Source: Melieria omissa (Eukaryota > Arthropoda > Insecta > Diptera > Ulidiidae). From it: a DNA stretch of 64,000 bases. Below the pieces are notes generated by a model that had not been told where the DNA came from, did no database searches, and saw only the letters and a program-made list of their open reading frames with translations. The stretch is taken from NCBI GenBank assembly GCA_963971225.1, contig OZ020267.1, forward strand, positions 87,595,648-87,659,647, in the 5' to 3' direction. Positions 62,761 to 64,000 of this stretch are shown here, in pieces. The position numbers and the translations under genes were made by a program. The stretch's first letter is position 1. Every line of letters starts with the position of its first letter.

Positions 62761-63320
62761 CCCCGCTTATCGTGTGCATATTTCCCTTTTTACAAAACAG
62801 CGCAGTGCAGTTAGCAATTCCGCTACTGCACATAATTCGGCGCTGTGTACATTTTAGCCGTCTCCTTTGTGCGACCTTCGCTGCCGAAGCAGCAAAAACA
62901 CCGCTGCTGCCAGCACCCAAAACCAATGATAACATGATGCGAAACTGAGAGCGCTCGACCACAATACATACTCAAAATCCGCACTAATACACCGATAACA
63001 TCAGACCTTAGGGTTGATTTTGCCAAACATCAGACCCGGGGGTTGCACAGAACCGTACTGTTGATTTCCCATACAAGGGCCATGGCGAGGGTTGCGTTTA
63101 CTTTCAATTTTTTAAACATTGGAAAATCAATTTTAATTTCTTTGTAACTATGTAATCTTTTGGAAGAAAAGTGATTAAAAAATTACAATATTTCCCGAAA
63201 ACCAGTCAAAAGTGTTTTAATACGTGTTTAACACATTTTTTATTCAGCTTTTATTGAATTTTATTCGTGAAATTTGAATGAAATGTGAATTTGATGAAAG
63301 CTCCAGAGGAGTTTTTGCGA
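62761..63320. other. Non-coding, nothing recognised
   Basis: May still include BEL-like leader at its start. The phrase acatcagac.. occurs twice (about 62998 and 63029), each followed by a gggttg-type string. No ORF with motif. Confidence 0.35.
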
Positions 63321-63482
63321 TAATTGCGACAGCCATATTTTGCTATCCCTTTTTATACGGGTGCGCATATTAATAGAAAATATATTATATATATGTTATA
63401 TATATATGTATATGTATATATATGTATATATGATATGCGCACCCGTATAAAAAGGGATAGCAAAATATGGCTGTCGCAATTA
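63321..63482. mobile_element. Tiny foldback MITE with perfect 50-bp arms
   Basis: 63321-63370 and 63433-63482 are exact reverse complements (taattgcgacagccatattt.. to ..gtgcgcatat), separated by 62 bp of TA-rich microsatellite. Flanking TA could be the target duplication. No coding sequence. Confidence 0.85.
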
Positions 63483-64000
63483 TAATATAATATAGATATA
63501 TGCATATATATACATATGTTTTCTGATACGATTTTATAATCGCGAAGTAGCAGACTATACTTATAAACATAAATTGTTTACTGTCCGACATTTATTAGTT
63601 TCGGCTACTTCTGGTTTTTGTGGTCCGTTTAGTCCGTGTTTTTTTCGAATTGGGAAACAAACGCATTAAATACATTTTTTTTATTTGTTCCTCTCTGAAA
63701 TCATTGTTAAAAAAATTGTTAAAATGTTACAAAATCGTTAAAAAAAAATCGGTAACGCGCCGTATTGCCTCAGTGGTGGTTCGGAAAATGCAAATTAGTT
63801 ATTATTAGTTTTTACATATGCACAAAGAAATAAGGATTTCTTTTTTACATCTTTATATCTCTGCATATTACAACTTTTCCCTAACATTTTCATTTAAATT
63901 AAATAATTTTGATCATTTCATATATTTTTTCCTTATTTTACACTGCTTCGTACAATAAGACTGCGAACATACTTTTTTACAAGTACATAAAAATTGCAAC
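63483..64000. other. AT-rich, nothing recognised
   Basis: TA-microsatellite then AT-rich non-coding DNA to the window end. Confidence 0.4.

Overview
The window looks like euchromatin/heterochromatin-border DNA from an insect, most likely a higher dipteran (a tephritid-like fly is plausible but not proven). The reasons are a single spliced host gene with short introns (proteasome alpha-1), tRNA-primed Ty3/Gypsy and BEL/Pao retrotransposons, LOA-like, RTE and Jockey LINEs, tRNA-derived SINEs, and mariner, hAT, PIF/Harbinger and piggyBac DNA elements. At least three quarters of the 64 kb is transposon sequence. Nothing prokaryotic was seen.

Layout. 1-2741: 3' part of a LOA-like LINE (+). 3233-3483: candidate MITE. 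3603-4070: solo Gypsy LTR with ATAG target duplication. 5490-14964: degenerate BEL/Pao element (+) primed by tRNA-Tyr, with a SINE right after its primer site, a Harbinger-type MITE in its leader, and an intact extra zinc-knuckle ORF downstream of pol behind a strong splice acceptor. 14970-15671: MITE. 16213-21499: complete Gypsy element 'A' (-), identical LTRs, one 1578-residue Gag-Pol ORF. 21579-21722: THAP-domain fragment. 22841-23807: the only confident host gene, proteasome subunit alpha-1, with a hAT MITE about 80 bp upstream of its ATG. 24488-25609: Harbinger relic. 25656-25863: piggyBac-type MITE. 26018-37202: older, mutated Gypsy copy 'B' of the A family, split by a very recent Gypsy element 'C' (26525-32562).

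37203-42035: diverged tandem repeats, a 1.5 kb foldback and a mariner (39753-41022). 42041-46038: TA-flanked MITE carrying a nested RTE LINE (42241-45501). 46366-50198: a 100-bp tandem repeat split by a hAT element (46551-50133) that itself holds a TA-flanked element and a Jockey-type LINE. 50199-50600: SINE. 52931 to about 61130: LOA-like LINE (-) split by a Jockey-type fragment (53272-56438), itself split by a Harbinger element (53342-56089). 61329-61930: hAT relic. About 61930-62760: 5' end of another BEL-like element. 63321-63482: perfect foldback MITE.

How the parts relate. Most insertions can be ordered from their target duplications: B before C; LOA LINE before Jockey before Harbinger; tandem repeat before hAT before MITE/Jockey; BEL before SINE/MITE. 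The most interesting points are: two SINEs that share a core but carry different 3' tails, each resembling the 3' end of a different LOA-like LINE in this same window; a Harbinger element whose two genes lie on opposite strands with each second exon inside the other gene's intron; the spliced-looking extra ORF of the BEL element; and a fresh Gypsy insertion whose integrase has Lys in place of its catalytic Glu. All comparisons are by eye; no alignment or database search was run.
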